Notes: generated by a model from the letters alone, not told the origin. 20,517 nt of DNA from Bacteroidia bacterium (GCA_030431945.1 JAUIIF010000012.1:1-20517); one strand, 5' to 3'. Numbered from the stretch's first letter, positions 7,096 through 15,448 are shown. Made by a program: numbers and translations.

Positions 7096-8106
7096 ATGTC
7101 TAAGATTCGAGCCGCAATTACCGGTGTACATGGCTACTTACCGGACTACGTGCTGACTAATGACGAACTGGCCACCATCGTCGATACAAATGACGAGTGG
7201 ATTACTTCCCGTACGGGTATTAAGACCCGCCACATCCTTAAAGGAGACGAACAGGGCACCTCCGTGATGGTCGTCGAAGCTTTGAAGGGGCTACTTGAAA
7301 AAACAAATACGCCGCCCGAAGACATTGACCTGGTCATTTGTGCTACCGTAACCGGCGATTCCATTTTCCCGGATACGGCCAACATCGCCACTTACAAAAC
7401 CGGCATGGTCAATGCCTTTGGCTTTGACCTCAATGCTGCCTGTAGCGGCTTCTTGTATGCCCTGACGGTAGGCGCTAAGATGGTAGAGGGCGGAACGCAC
7501 AAAAAGGTGATTGTGGTCGGTGCGGATAAAATGTCCTCCATCATTGATTATACTGACCGGACCACTTGCGTCATTTTCGGAGACGGCGCCGGGGCCGTCA
7601 TGCTGGAGCCAACGACCGAACCGGGCGTGGGAGTCCTGGATTACGAACACCACGGCGACGGCAGCGGTGAAAAATACCTTTACCTGGTTGCGGGAGGCTC
7701 CCGGAAGCCAGCTACCGTAGATTCGGTCATGGCCCGTGAGCACTTTGTGCGGCAAAATGGCCGGCCAGTCTTTAAGGCTGCGGTATCCGGAATGAGTGAC
7801 GTGGTTAAAAAGGTAATGGCCAGGAATGACCTGGACGCAGACTCTCTGGACTGGCTGGTCCCACACCAGGCCAACATCCGCATTATCCAGACCGTGAGTA
7901 AAATGGTAGACTTCCCGTTGGATAAAGTGATGGTTAATATTCAAAAGTACGGCAACACTACTGCCGGCACCCTGCCTTTATGCCTGTGGGATTACGAAAG
8001 CCAGTTGAAAAAGGGAGATGATATTATCCTGACGGCTTTCGGTGGAGGCTTCACCTGGGGAGCCCTGTACCTTAAGTGGGCTTATGATGGCAGCGGTGGC
8101 GCTTAA
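7096..8106 (+). CDS. fabH: Beta-ketoacyl-ACP synthase III (FabH)
   Basis: 336-residue condensing enzyme that starts type II fatty acid synthesis by joining an acyl-CoA primer to malonyl-ACP in the cytoplasm. The full Cys-His-Asn triad is visible: Cys116 in NAACSGFLYAL, His257 in LVPHQANIRI, and Asn287 in YGNTTAGTLPL. The N-terminal segment TNDEWITSRTGIKTRH and the glycine-rich GDGAGAVML and C-terminal LTAFGGGFTWGA are all typical of KAS III. Length is normal. The start ATG at 7096 fits the family. Bacteroidota often have more than one FabH, so this copy may be specialised (for example for branched primers), which cannot be settled here. A perfect hairpin spans the stop codon (8101-8117). Confidence 0.95.
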   Translation: MSKIRAAITGVHGYLPDYVLTNDELATIVDTNDEWITSRTGIKTRHILKGDEQGTSVMVVEALKGLLEKTNTPPEDIDLVICATVTGDSIFPDTANIATYKTGMVNAFGFDLNAACSGFLYALTVGAKMVEGGTHKKVIVVGADKMSSIIDYTDRTTCVIFGDGAGAVMLEPTTEPGVGVLDYEHHGDGSGEKYLYLVAGGSRKPATVDSVMAREHFVRQNGRPVFKAAVSGMSDVVKKVMARNDLDADSLDWLVPHQANIRIIQTVSKMVDFPLDKVMVNIQKYGNTTAGTLPLCLWDYESQLKKGDDIILTAFGGGFTWGALYLKWAYDGSGGA

Positions 8107-8117
8107 CTTCGTTAAGC
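8101..8117. repeat. Perfect hairpin over the fabH stop codon
   Basis: GCTTAAC and GTTAAGC (7 bp) are separated by three bases and include the TAA of fabH. No T-run follows, so it is not a canonical intrinsic terminator; it could stabilise the 3' end of the mRNA. Confidence 0.4.
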
Positions 8118-8345
8118 ACAAGCCTGCGGATGATGGGGTAGCTGCGCAGTAGCCTGGTCCCGCTTCCGGGCTGAGGTAAAAAGGCGGACCGTTTAAAAAC
8201 TTTGCCCACCCTGCCCCCGTGCCGGCGGCTCGGTCAGTATGATTTATCGTTGTAAAAATACTTACGAACACAAAGCGTAAAAGCCTTGTTAGGGTAGCAT
8301 CAGCAGGGCATATTACGCTGCGTGATTTGAGTAGACTTTCGCTAG

Positions 8346-9116
8346 ATGAATCATGAACAATTAAAAAAAAGCGGGTTACTAGAACAGTATGTGTTAGGAT
8401 TGACTAACCGTGAAGAGTCTCAGTTGGTCCAGGATGTTCTGGCAAACGATCCTGAGGCGCAAAAAGAGTATGAACTCCTGAAGGAAGAACTGGGAGGCTA
8501 CGCAGAATCTTACGGTCTGGAAGCACCCGCTGATGGCCGTCCCGCCAGGACTGCGGAGGATTTTGAAGAACTGGACCATGAAATGGTAATTGCCATCACC
8601 AATGCCAACCGTTCCCTCAAGCGCTGGCGTCTGGCCCTCAGCGCCGTTTGCCTACTGCTGCTGGGGTTCTCTCTTTTCATTTACCGGCAGCACCGGCAAG
8701 TTCAAAGCGACTTGGTTACGGAAAGAGCACAACACGCCCAGGATCAAAATTCTTTTGGGATTGAGCTCAAACACCTGCACGATGAGGCAGTAGATCTAAC
8801 GAAGCTCTCAACCGAAGAAATACCCGTGGATAATGGTTTGATTCTGCTTCATCGCCTGGCCGGTCATGATTTAGCTTTGCTTGACCTTTCCCATATTGAA
8901 CCGCTGGAAGAAGGCGATGCCTATTATATTTTTCTGGAGGGTGGTGAAAAAAGCAAACCCTCCCTAGTCATTCGGCAGCAAGACCTTCACCACCTGCACT
9001 CCCTGGAATTGGGAAAAAGTGTTGACACGTTAAAAATTTTCCGTTGGAAGGCCGATGAACATCCACCAAGCCTCAGGCTCCCGGAAGACCTGATTGCCGG
9101 TCTTTCCCTGCGTTAA
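8346..9116 (+). CDS. Orphan anti-sigma-factor-like membrane protein (RskA-like)
   Basis: 256 residues with one membrane span. Residues about 9-43 (SGLLEQYVLGLTNREESQLVQ ... LANDPEAQKEYE) match the helical N-terminal segment of RskA-type zinc-less anti-sigma factors. Residues about 95-113 (LALSAVCLLLLGFSLFIY) form the single transmembrane segment. A short coiled-coil-like stretch follows (about 114-140). The periplasmic part (about 163-256) ends in a beta-rich region resembling the C-terminal domain of anti-sigma-K proteins (DAYYIFLEGG ... LKIFRWKADEHP). In this family the N-terminus usually holds an ECF sigma factor at the membrane. No sigma gene is next to it: the upstream neighbour is fabH (239 bases away). 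It may therefore control a sigma factor encoded elsewhere or have another role. Confidence 0.7.
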   Translation: MNHEQLKKSGLLEQYVLGLTNREESQLVQDVLANDPEAQKEYELLKEELGGYAESYGLEAPADGRPARTAEDFEELDHEMVIAITNANRSLKRWRLALSAVCLLLLGFSLFIYRQHRQVQSDLVTERAQHAQDQNSFGIELKHLHDEAVDLTKLSTEEIPVDNGLILLHRLAGHDLALLDLSHIEPLEEGDAYYIFLEGGEKSKPSLVIRQQDLHHLHSLELGKSVDTLKIFRWKADEHPPSLRLPEDLIAGLSLR

Positions 9117-9299
9117 TTGCCCGGATACCGTCTGCCTCACCCGTCCATTCCTGTCCTGTCTTTACCAGTAAGGACAAGGGGTAAAATCCGGCAGCTGTAG
9201 TAAAGGATACCCGCCATTTGCCCGGCCAGGGCGCTGTACGGGTAAATGAGAAATGAAGATTCCGTAAATTTTTATCCGAATCCTTGGAATTTTGATCTT

Positions 9300-9324
9300 G
9301 AATAGAGTTATTTATGCTCTATTC
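9300..9324. repeat. 8-bp inverted repeat in the 9117-9664 gap
   Basis: GAATAGAG (9300-9307) and CTCTATTC (9317-9324) pair perfectly around a 9-base loop. It directly precedes the ATG of the 11-codon frame at 9326 and overlaps a promoter-like TATTTATG (9309-9316). It may be an operator or leader hairpin. Confidence 0.45.
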
Positions 9325-9371
9325 CATGAGCGACATTGTCACCTTTTTTCTCATTATTTAATCTACTACCA

Positions 9372-9464
9372 ATGACTTTGTTGTACGCTTTCTTACTTGC
9401 CTGCGCTGTTGGCGGTGGCCTTAGTCTGTCCTCCGCCCTTTTCGATGGCGCGCGTAATTTTTAG
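9372..9464 (+). CDS. Possible 30-residue hydrophobic peptide
   Basis: An ATG-to-TAG frame encodes a 30-residue peptide starting MTLLYAFLLACAVGGG and ending SALFDGARNF. The first 16 or so residues could form a short membrane helix or a lipoprotein-like signal (Cys11). It follows an 11-codon hydrophobic frame (MSDIVTFFLII, 9326-9361) after 10 bases and precedes a strong terminator by about 105 bases, so it would sit in a compact transcript. No Shine-Dalgarno sequence is seen, which is normal here. No family is recognised, and frames of this length arise by chance, so it is only a candidate. Confidence 0.3.
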   Translation: MTLLYAFLLACAVGGGLSLSSALFDGARNF

Positions 9465-9570
9465 ACTGGAAGTTTATTTTTATTCAGACGGATCAGTTTA
9501 CACTAGCACTTTAATCTATAACTGAAATTTATCGACACCTTTTGTCTGATGATCAAATCTTCCCCCGGCA

Positions 9571-9606
9571 CGACCGCCCGTTGATCGACGGGCGGTCGTT
9601 TTTTTT
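9571..9606 (+). terminator. Strong intrinsic terminator
   Basis: CGACCGCCCGT (9571-9581) pairs perfectly with ACGGGCGGTCG (9588-9598) around a 6-base loop, followed by eight Ts (9599-9606). It is a textbook Rho-independent terminator on the plus strand, insulating the cyclase gene from upstream transcription. Confidence 0.93.
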
Positions 9607-9630
9607 AAACCATTCCTAGTGCCCTTACCG

Positions 9631-9638
9631 TATCTTTA
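9631..9638 (+). promoter_or_regulatory. Candidate -7 element for the cyclase gene
   Basis: TATCTTTA matches TAnnTTTG at seven of eight positions, lies after the terminator and 27 bases before the TTG start at 9665. No good -33 element is seen. Confidence 0.35.
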
Positions 9639-9664
9639 GCCATAACCCATCTTTTTGTATCCCC

Positions 9665-12600
9665 TTGCAGCCACTGATTCCACCATTTATCCAACAACGC
9701 TTGCTGGCCGAAGAACTCTCCGGGGAGATCGTTGGGTTTACGCTGAACATTGACCTCTCTGGATTTACCCCTTTGACGGAATCTTTGATGAAAGAGGGAC
9801 CAGTTGGCGCAGAACGATTGTCCCTCATCCTGAATGAGATTTTTGAGCCCCTCGTTGCCCTGGTTTACGAAAGAGGAGGCTTTATTCCCTACTTCGCAGG
9901 AGATGCCTTTACGGCAGTTTTTCCCGGAAGCCTTGACCGGCTGCATGCGATCCATTTACTCTACACCGCCGAACTTATCCGGAAAATTTTCCAACGGCGC
10001 GGCAATCAATTTGGCGAGCATTATACCATCGGCGTTAAAGCCGGCCTGGCGGCCGGCGTCATCAACTATGGCATCGTCGGGGAAGAGCTTCGTTCGTTTT
10101 ACTTCAGGGGCAAAGCCATCGATCAGGCAGCTTTATGCCAGATGCAAGCCAGCAATCAGGACATCGTCATTGATGATGTCATGCACAGTTTACTGGAAGA
10201 CCAAACCATCGTTGCCGAAGAAATCACTCAGGGTTGTTACCGGATTGCCGGAGATATTGCCAGTGCCGTGGATGATGTGCCCTACCCCCGGTTACAGTTG
10301 CCGGAAATCGACCCCGAAGTGGCCATCACCTTTCTTCCTCCTGAAGTTGTTCGCTACGACCAAACCGGTGAATTCCGCACGGTAGTTTCTGCTTTCCTAT
10401 CCTTTGATGAGGTGCGCTCTCACCAGGAAATGGATCAGTTTGCCACGGTAATTCTTAATCAGGTCAGTGATTTCGGCGGTTATTTCAAAGAGGTGGACTT
10501 TGGCGACAAGGGCTCCCTGATGGTTGTCTTTTTTGGGGCTCCGGTTTCCTACGAAAACAATGCCGTTCGCGCACTCGAGTTTTCCCTCACGGTAAAAGCA
10601 GAGCTGGAGGCCCTGAAAGAAGAGACCCAGCAAGATTTCCGGTACCGGATTGGCCTGACGGTCGGTACCGCCTTTACCGGTTTCGTCGGTGGAAAGGAAC
10701 GGGTTCAGTACGCTTGTGTCGGTAACCGGGTAAACCTCGCGGCCAGGATCATGAGTTCTGCCGACTGGCACGACATTCTCGTCGATGATGAACTGGCCAA
10801 GGCCCCCCACTTCCGGTTCCAGCTCAAAGGCGATATCCACTACAAGGGGATCCAGGCTGCCGTCCCTACTTTCTCGCTGGAAGGGCGCCGCCAATCTTTA
10901 GGCAAGCCGAATTATGGCGGAGAATTAGTGGGCAGAGAACTGGAAACGAAGAAACTACTTGATTTTGCCGAACCTATTTTCTCCGGCAAAAGCGCCGGAC
11001 TGGCCTACGTGCTCGGGGAAGCAGGTATTGGCAAAAGCCGCTTGACGCACGAAGTCCGCCGCCAGCTAAATCATCGTAGCCCGGTGAACTGGTTACTGGC
11101 CAGTGCTGACCAGATTTTGCGCAAGCCCTTCAACCCTTTCACTTATCTGTTGCAGCGAATGTTCCGGCAAAGTCTTGAACTTGGCTCCAGCCAAAATCAA
11201 CGCAGGTTTCAGTTTCGGATAAGTCAGCTCAAACAAAGCCTCCGCCGGTTGGAAGATCCGGCAACCGAGCCCGTACTCCAGGAACTGGACCGTACGGAAT
11301 CCATCCTGGCCGCACAGTTGGGGATTGCCCCCTCGCGGTCCTTATGGACCCAACTTGACGCGCAGGGGCGGTACCAAAACACCATCGCAGCCATCGTCAA
11401 CTTATTGGTGGCAGAATGTTTGGTCCAGCCAACGGTCCTTGAATTAGAAGATATTCACTGGATTGATGACGACAGTATTGCCGTGGTCAGGGAACTCGTT
11501 CGCAAAACCATTAATCTGCCTTTGCTCATCATCGCGACCTCCCGCGCAGAAGATGACGGCACCTATCCCCACCTGATTTCAGCACAAACCCACGAAAAGC
11601 TGGGCCTGCCGACGACGAAAGTAGAAATCGCTGCTCTGGACGAATCTGCCGTCAGGTGCATGGCAGAAATCACCTTAGGGTCACCCATCGGAGACGACTG
11701 CCTGACGACCCTCCTCAGGGCAACCAACAGCAATCCGTTCTACCTCGAACAGGTTTTAGAGTATTTCCGCGAGAATGAATTGCTGGTCGCCGACGAAAAC
11801 GGCGTACTCAACCTCAGTGATGAGAGCATTAAACTTTCCACCAGCATAACCTCTATTCTTACCGCCCGGATTGATCGGCTCTCCGATATGGTGCGGGAAA
11901 CCGTTAAAGCCGCCGCAGTAATTGGTCGTGAGTTCGAGATTCCGGTCCTCTCAGAGGTCCTGCGCGAAGATGCCGGCTTGCAAACGACGGAAGAAGTTAT
12001 GACCATGCTGCGGGAGCAAATTGAAGTAGCAGAAAAAGGTCAGATTTGGAGTGCGATGAACGAGTTGCGCTATATTTTCCGGCACAGCCTCCTCCGGGAG
12101 GCCGTGTACAGCATGCAACTTACCACCAGGCTGCAACAACTGCACCGGCAAATTGCCCACGCCATCGAAAAGCTCTACGATGATAACATCGAAGAACGTT
12201 ACGTCGACCTGGCTTTTCATTACGAGCAAGCGGGCGATAAGGAACAAACCGTACACTACCTGAGTAAAGCGGCAAATTACGCAAGGTCAAACTTCCAGAA
12301 CCAACAGGCGCTCGACCTGTACGAACGACTCATCGAAAAGTTCGTTAACCAATCAGATCAGGAGGTCACCGTAAACACCCACATCAACCGGGCTAAGGTG
12401 CTGGAGATTGTTGGTCGTTGGGATGAGGCCCAGTCCGCCTACGAGCAGGCCCAGAGAATTGCAAAGTCCAGCCGGGACATCGTCCTGCTGGGCCGCACGA
12501 ACAACCACCTCGGCCGTTTGCATACCCTGAAGGGAGATTACGAACGTGCCATGGAATTCCTGCGGGTAGCGGCAAGTCTTTTTGAATCCGTTGACGACAT

Positions 12601-13726
12601 TTTTGGCATCGCCAAAACCCATAGCAATATGGGTAACCTGTATTTCCGTACCGCCCATTATCAGGATGCCCTGAAGTACTACCGGAAATCATTAGATAAC
12701 GGTTTCAGTGAAGCGGGTACCTCCAGCGCTGCGGAAACCATCAGCCACCTCGGTCTTACTTACATGAACCTCGGCAATTATTCCGAGGCCATCAAGGTGG
12801 TGGAAGAACAAATTCCCCGTCATCGGGAAAACCAGGACAATATGGGGCTTGCCTCCCTGCACACCAATCTGGGGATCATCTATTTTGAAAGCGGAGACTA
12901 CGAGCAGGCCAAAAGTCACCATTACGCCGGCCTTGAGTTAGCCAAAGAACTTGGTAACAAGCGCTTACAAGCCATCGGCCTGGGCAGCCTGGGGAGTGTG
13001 TACGAACGCGAAGGGAATTACTCCCTGGCAGTAGAACATTTCACCAAAGACCTGCAGATCTGCCAGGAACTCGGAGACCGGCAGGGCATCGCCGTGGTTG
13101 AAGGCCTCATTGGTGACCTGAACAGTGTAATGGGCAATTTCACCAAGGCCATCCAGCACCTGGACCGCAGCCTGAGCATCAGCCGGGAACTAGGCTACCG
13201 TAAGGGTGTAGCCAAGGCCGTAAACACCCTGGGAGACATCTATTACCTGCAAAGTCAGCATGACATTTCTTTGATGTACTACGACCAGGCAATCGAGATT
13301 GCACGCAGCACCAACAACCGCTTAGTGTTGGGGTCCAGCCTGGAGGAAAAAGCCAGGGTATTGCTGGCTGACGGGCAGCTGGAGGCGCTAAGAATCGTAG
13401 AGGCCGAAGCTTTAGAAATCGCCGAAGAACTCGGCAACCCCGATTTACTGATCGGCGTGAAGCTCCTTCATGCACTCTCCCTGGCTGCCTATGACCCGCA
13501 AAACACGGAGCAGGCCCTGGCGTCCTTGGAAGAGGTTTTAGACGATGAAGACCTCAGCGATGAACGGCGGGCAGAAGCTTACCTGACACGCTTCAAGATT
13601 AGTGGGGGGATTGACGAATCAGCAAGGGAAATAGCCTTACAGCATTACCAAACGCTCTACGAGGAAACGCCGAAGTTCGTTTACAACCACTATCTTTCTA
13701 TCCTGCAGGGACAAAAGGAATATTAA
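9665..13726 (+). CDS. Tandem class III cyclase - ATPase - TPR protein (soluble adenylyl cyclase-like)
   Basis: 1353-residue, apparently cytosolic protein. Cyclase domain 1 (about 21-200) has both metal aspartates, Asp30 in LNIDLSGFT and Asp80 in YFAGDAFTAVF. Cyclase domain 2 (about 237-405) lacks the first one (FLSF) but has the transition-state Asn357 and Arg361 in VGNRVNLAAR, so one composite active site is likely. Residues about 417-700 are an AAA/STAND-type ATPase: Walker A GEAGIGKSRL (451-460), Walker B LELEDIHWID (592-601). From about 840 to the end are TPR repeats of about 40 residues, at least eight clear ones (for example NMGNLYFRTAHYQDALKYY). This order matches mammalian soluble adenylyl cyclase (ADCY10). 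It would make cAMP or another cyclic nucleotide under control of the ATPase/TPR sensor. The start is TTG at 9665: an in-frame stop lies at 9617, and the first in-frame ATG (codon 42) would remove Asp30. It stands alone. Confidence 0.9.
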   Translation: MQPLIPPFIQQRLLAEELSGEIVGFTLNIDLSGFTPLTESLMKEGPVGAERLSLILNEIFEPLVALVYERGGFIPYFAGDAFTAVFPGSLDRLHAIHLLYTAELIRKIFQRRGNQFGEHYTIGVKAGLAAGVINYGIVGEELRSFYFRGKAIDQAALCQMQASNQDIVIDDVMHSLLEDQTIVAEEITQGCYRIAGDIASAVDDVPYPRLQLPEIDPEVAITFLPPEVVRYDQTGEFRTVVSAFLSFDEVRSHQEMDQFATVILNQVSDFGGYFKEVDFGDKGSLMVVFFGAPVSYENNAVRALEFSLTVKAELEALKEETQQDFRYRIGLTVGTAFTGFVGGKERVQYACVGNRVNLAARIMSSADWHDILVDDELAKAPHFRFQLKGDIHYKGIQAAVPTFSLEGRRQSLGKPNYGGELVGRELETKKLLDFAEPIFSGKSAGLAYVLGEAGIGKSRLTHEVRRQLNHRSPVNWLLASADQILRKPFNPFTYLLQRMFRQSLELGSSQNQRRFQFRISQLKQSLRRLEDPATEPVLQELDRTESILAAQLGIAPSRSLWTQLDAQGRYQNTIAAIVNLLVAECLVQPTVLELEDIHWIDDDSIAVVRELVRKTINLPLLIIATSRAEDDGTYPHLISAQTHEKLGLPTTKVEIAALDESAVRCMAEITLGSPIGDDCLTTLLRATNSNPFYLEQVLEYFRENELLVADENGVLNLSDESIKLSTSITSILTARIDRLSDMVRETVKAAAVIGREFEIPVLSEVLREDAGLQTTEEVMTMLREQIEVAEKGQIWSAMNELRYIFRHSLLREAVYSMQLTTRLQQLHRQIAHAIEKLYDDNIEERYVDLAFHYEQAGDKEQTVHYLSKAANYARSNFQNQQALDLYERLIEKFVNQSDQEVTVNTHINRAKVLEIVGRWDEAQSAYEQAQRIAKSSRDIVLLGRTNNHLGRLHTLKGDYERAMEFLRVAASLFESVDDIFGIAKTHSNMGNLYFRTAHYQDALKYYRKSLDNGFSEAGTSSAAETISHLGLTYMNLGNYSEAIKVVEEQIPRHRENQDNMGLASLHTNLGIIYFESGDYEQAKSHHYAGLELAKELGNKRLQAIGLGSLGSVYEREGNYSLAVEHFTKDLQICQELGDRQGIAVVEGLIGDLNSVMGNFTKAIQHLDRSLSISRELGYRKGVAKAVNTLGDIYYLQSQHDISLMYYDQAIEIARSTNNRLVLGSSLEEKARVLLADGQLEALRIVEAEALEIAEELGNPDLLIGVKLLHALSLAAYDPQNTEQALASLEEVLDDEDLSDERRAEAYLTRFKISGGIDESAREIALQHYQTLYEETPKFVYNHYLSILQGQKEY

Positions 13727-13801
13727 CGTAGAGTAAGGTAATTTCTCTAAAAAATCTTCTCCCTACGCCATCCCTGCACCAAAGCATGGTCGTAAAACAC
13801 C

Positions 13802-15211
13802 CTACATGTGCAGGGCCCGGTTATCCGTTGCCGCCAGTGCCGCCTCCTTAAAGGCTTCCGTATACGTTGGGTGGGCGTGGCTCATCCGGGCAGCATCTTC
13901 GGCAGAAGCCCGGAATTCCATCAGGGCAACTGCTTCAGCAATCATATCTGCAGTACGGGGGCCAACCATGTGCACACCGAGAATCTCGTCCGTTTCTGCA
14001 TGAGCGATCACTTTCACCATTCCCTCAGTGTCCATGCTGGCACGGGCTCGCCCGAGGGCCTTGAAAGGAAACTTTCCGGTTTTGTAAGGTACCCCGGCTT
14101 CCTTCAGCTCTTCTTCTGTTTTACCAACGGCCGCTACCTCCGGCCAGGTATAAACTACTCCCGGAATCAGGTTGTAATCTACGTGTGGCTTCTGGCCGGC
14201 AATGGTCTCCGCCACAAACACCCCTTCTTCTTCCGCTTTGTGGGCTAACATGGCACCACGAATAACATCTCCGATCGCGTAAATGTGAGGAACATTTGTT
14301 GCCAGATGCTCATCCACCACGACGCGCCCACGCTCATCCAGGGCAACTCCGGCTTTATCGAGGCCCAGGTTATCCGTGTACGGACGGCGGCCGATTGCAA
14401 TAAGGCAGTAGTCTGCATCAATGGTGAACGGCTCACCGCCGTCCTTCTTCTCAATCGTAACGACCGCCTTGGTTTTCAGCCCCTTTACGTCCGTCACCTT
14501 ATGGTTGAGGTGAAAGGTAATGCCCGTCTTTTTTAACGCCCGCATAAGCTCCTTCGAGCAATCTTTATCCATCGTCGGGATGATCCGGTCCTGAAACTCC
14601 ACCACGTCCACGGCCGTCCCCAAACGAGCGTAAACGCTCCCCAGCTCCAGCCCGATAACGCCACCGCCAACGATGACCATCCGCTTCGGCACCTTGGTTA
14701 TATTCAACGCTTCGGTACTGGTGATGACCCGGTTTTTGTCGTAGTTCATCATAGCCGGGGTAATGGGTTTAGAACCCGTAGCAATAATGAAATTGCTGGC
14801 CGTCAGGGTTTGGTCCTCCCCCCCGTCAGTCGCCGCAATGTGTACCTCGTTTGGCCCCGTAAATGTGCCATGGCCGTAGAACACCTCCACCTTGTTTTTT
14901 TTCATCAGGAACTGGACGCCCTTTACCGTTTGGTCCACGACCTCATCTTTCCGCTTGATCATCTGTGGCATATCAATGCCCAGGTTACTGATCTTAATGC
15001 CATGCTCCGCAAATTTTTCGTGGGCGGCATGGTAGTGCTCTGAGCTGTCCAGTAGTGCTTTCGAAGGAATGCACCCAACGTTCAGGCAGGTTCCTCCCAG
15101 GCGATCGTTATATTTCTCAATGATGGCGGTTTTGAGGCCAAGCTGTGCCGCGCGAATCGCCGCAACGTAACCGCCGGGGCCGGAGCCAATGATGATAAGA
15201 TCGTAAGACAT
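13802..15211 (-). CDS. lpdA: Dihydrolipoyl dehydrogenase (E3)
   Basis: 469-residue FAD-dependent pyridine nucleotide-disulfide oxidoreductase, full family length. It reoxidises dihydrolipoamide in the pyruvate, 2-oxoglutarate and branched-chain dehydrogenase complexes and the glycine cleavage system, making NADH. The N-terminal FAD motif is IIIGSGPGGYVAAIRAAQLG. The redox disulfide is GGTCLNVGCIPSK (Cys42, Cys47), the spacing specific to E3-type enzymes. The NAD-binding motif is VIVGGGVIGLELGSVYARLG, the second FAD motif is HIYAIGDVI, and the C-terminal catalytic dyad is His447 and Glu452 in HAHPTYTEAF. It is convergent with the cyclase gene (75-base gap). It is monocistronic as seen here, with no E1/E2 genes nearby, which suggests a shared E3. 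A good promoter lies at 15286-15293. Confidence 0.97.
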   Translation of the reverse strand: MSYDLIIIGSGPGGYVAAIRAAQLGLKTAIIEKYNDRLGGTCLNVGCIPSKALLDSSEHYHAAHEKFAEHGIKISNLGIDMPQMIKRKDEVVDQTVKGVQFLMKKNKVEVFYGHGTFTGPNEVHIAATDGGEDQTLTASNFIIATGSKPITPAMMNYDKNRVITSTEALNITKVPKRMVIVGGGVIGLELGSVYARLGTAVDVVEFQDRIIPTMDKDCSKELMRALKKTGITFHLNHKVTDVKGLKTKAVVTIEKKDGGEPFTIDADYCLIAIGRRPYTDNLGLDKAGVALDERGRVVVDEHLATNVPHIYAIGDVIRGAMLAHKAEEEGVFVAETIAGQKPHVDYNLIPGVVYTWPEVAAVGKTEEELKEAGVPYKTGKFPFKALGRARASMDTEGMVKVIAHAETDEILGVHMVGPRTADMIAEAVALMEFRASAEDAARMSHAHPTYTEAFKEAALAATDNRALHM

Positions 15212-15285
15212 AGATGTTCGTATTGGTCAAGTTTGGTAACGCCTCAGGCCGCCTAAGGTTATCAGGGTGGGCGCGGACGCGGGTG

Positions 15286-15316
15286 CAAAGGTAAGCATTG
15301 AAAAAGCAGGGTAAAA
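15286..15316 (-). promoter_or_regulatory. Candidate promoter of lpdA
   Basis: On the minus strand TTTT (15316-15313), a 19-base spacer and TACCTTTG (15293-15286), an exact TAnnTTTG, lie about 75 bases before the lpdA ATG. The -7 octamer is identical to that of the 808-1350 gene. Confidence 0.5.
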
Positions 15317-15331
15317 GGCAATTGCCTGCTT
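15301..15331 (-). terminator. Possible terminator after ricT
   Basis: AAGCAGG (15304-15310) and CCTGCTT (15325-15331) pair perfectly with a 14-base loop. Reading the minus strand, the hairpin ends in a run of five Ts (two of them in the stem). A 12-base palindrome AGGCAATTGCCT (15316-15327) overlaps it. Weak but well placed between ricT and the lpdA promoter. Confidence 0.35.
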
Positions 15332-15448
15332 AGTCAGGGCAATCGCAAGATCGCTCAGCAAAGTCTTCGCTCCTCGGCCGCAGCAGGAGGAACGACTTGA
15401 ATTCCGTGCCGGGCTGCGACGCAGTCCTCCGCCGGCTCAACTGCCCCG

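Larger units (their letters stand above)
9117..9664. other. 548-base intergenic region with tiny reading frames and a terminator
   Basis: This gap is more AT-rich in its second half than the flanking genes. From left to right it holds an imperfect hairpin near 9157-9176, a perfect 8-bp inverted repeat at 9300-9324, an 11-codon hydrophobic frame (9326-9361), a 30-codon hydrophobic frame (9372-9464) and a strong intrinsic terminator (9571-9606). It may encode a short separate transcript or be the long 3' UTR of the anti-sigma-like gene. The last 50 bases hold the putative cyclase promoter. Confidence 0.5.

Noticed and set aside
13727..13801. Shared terminator in the convergent gap between the cyclase gene and lpdA
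   Set aside because: Only CGTAG/CTACG with a long loop is visible, and the T-run on the minus strand is not placed after the stem.
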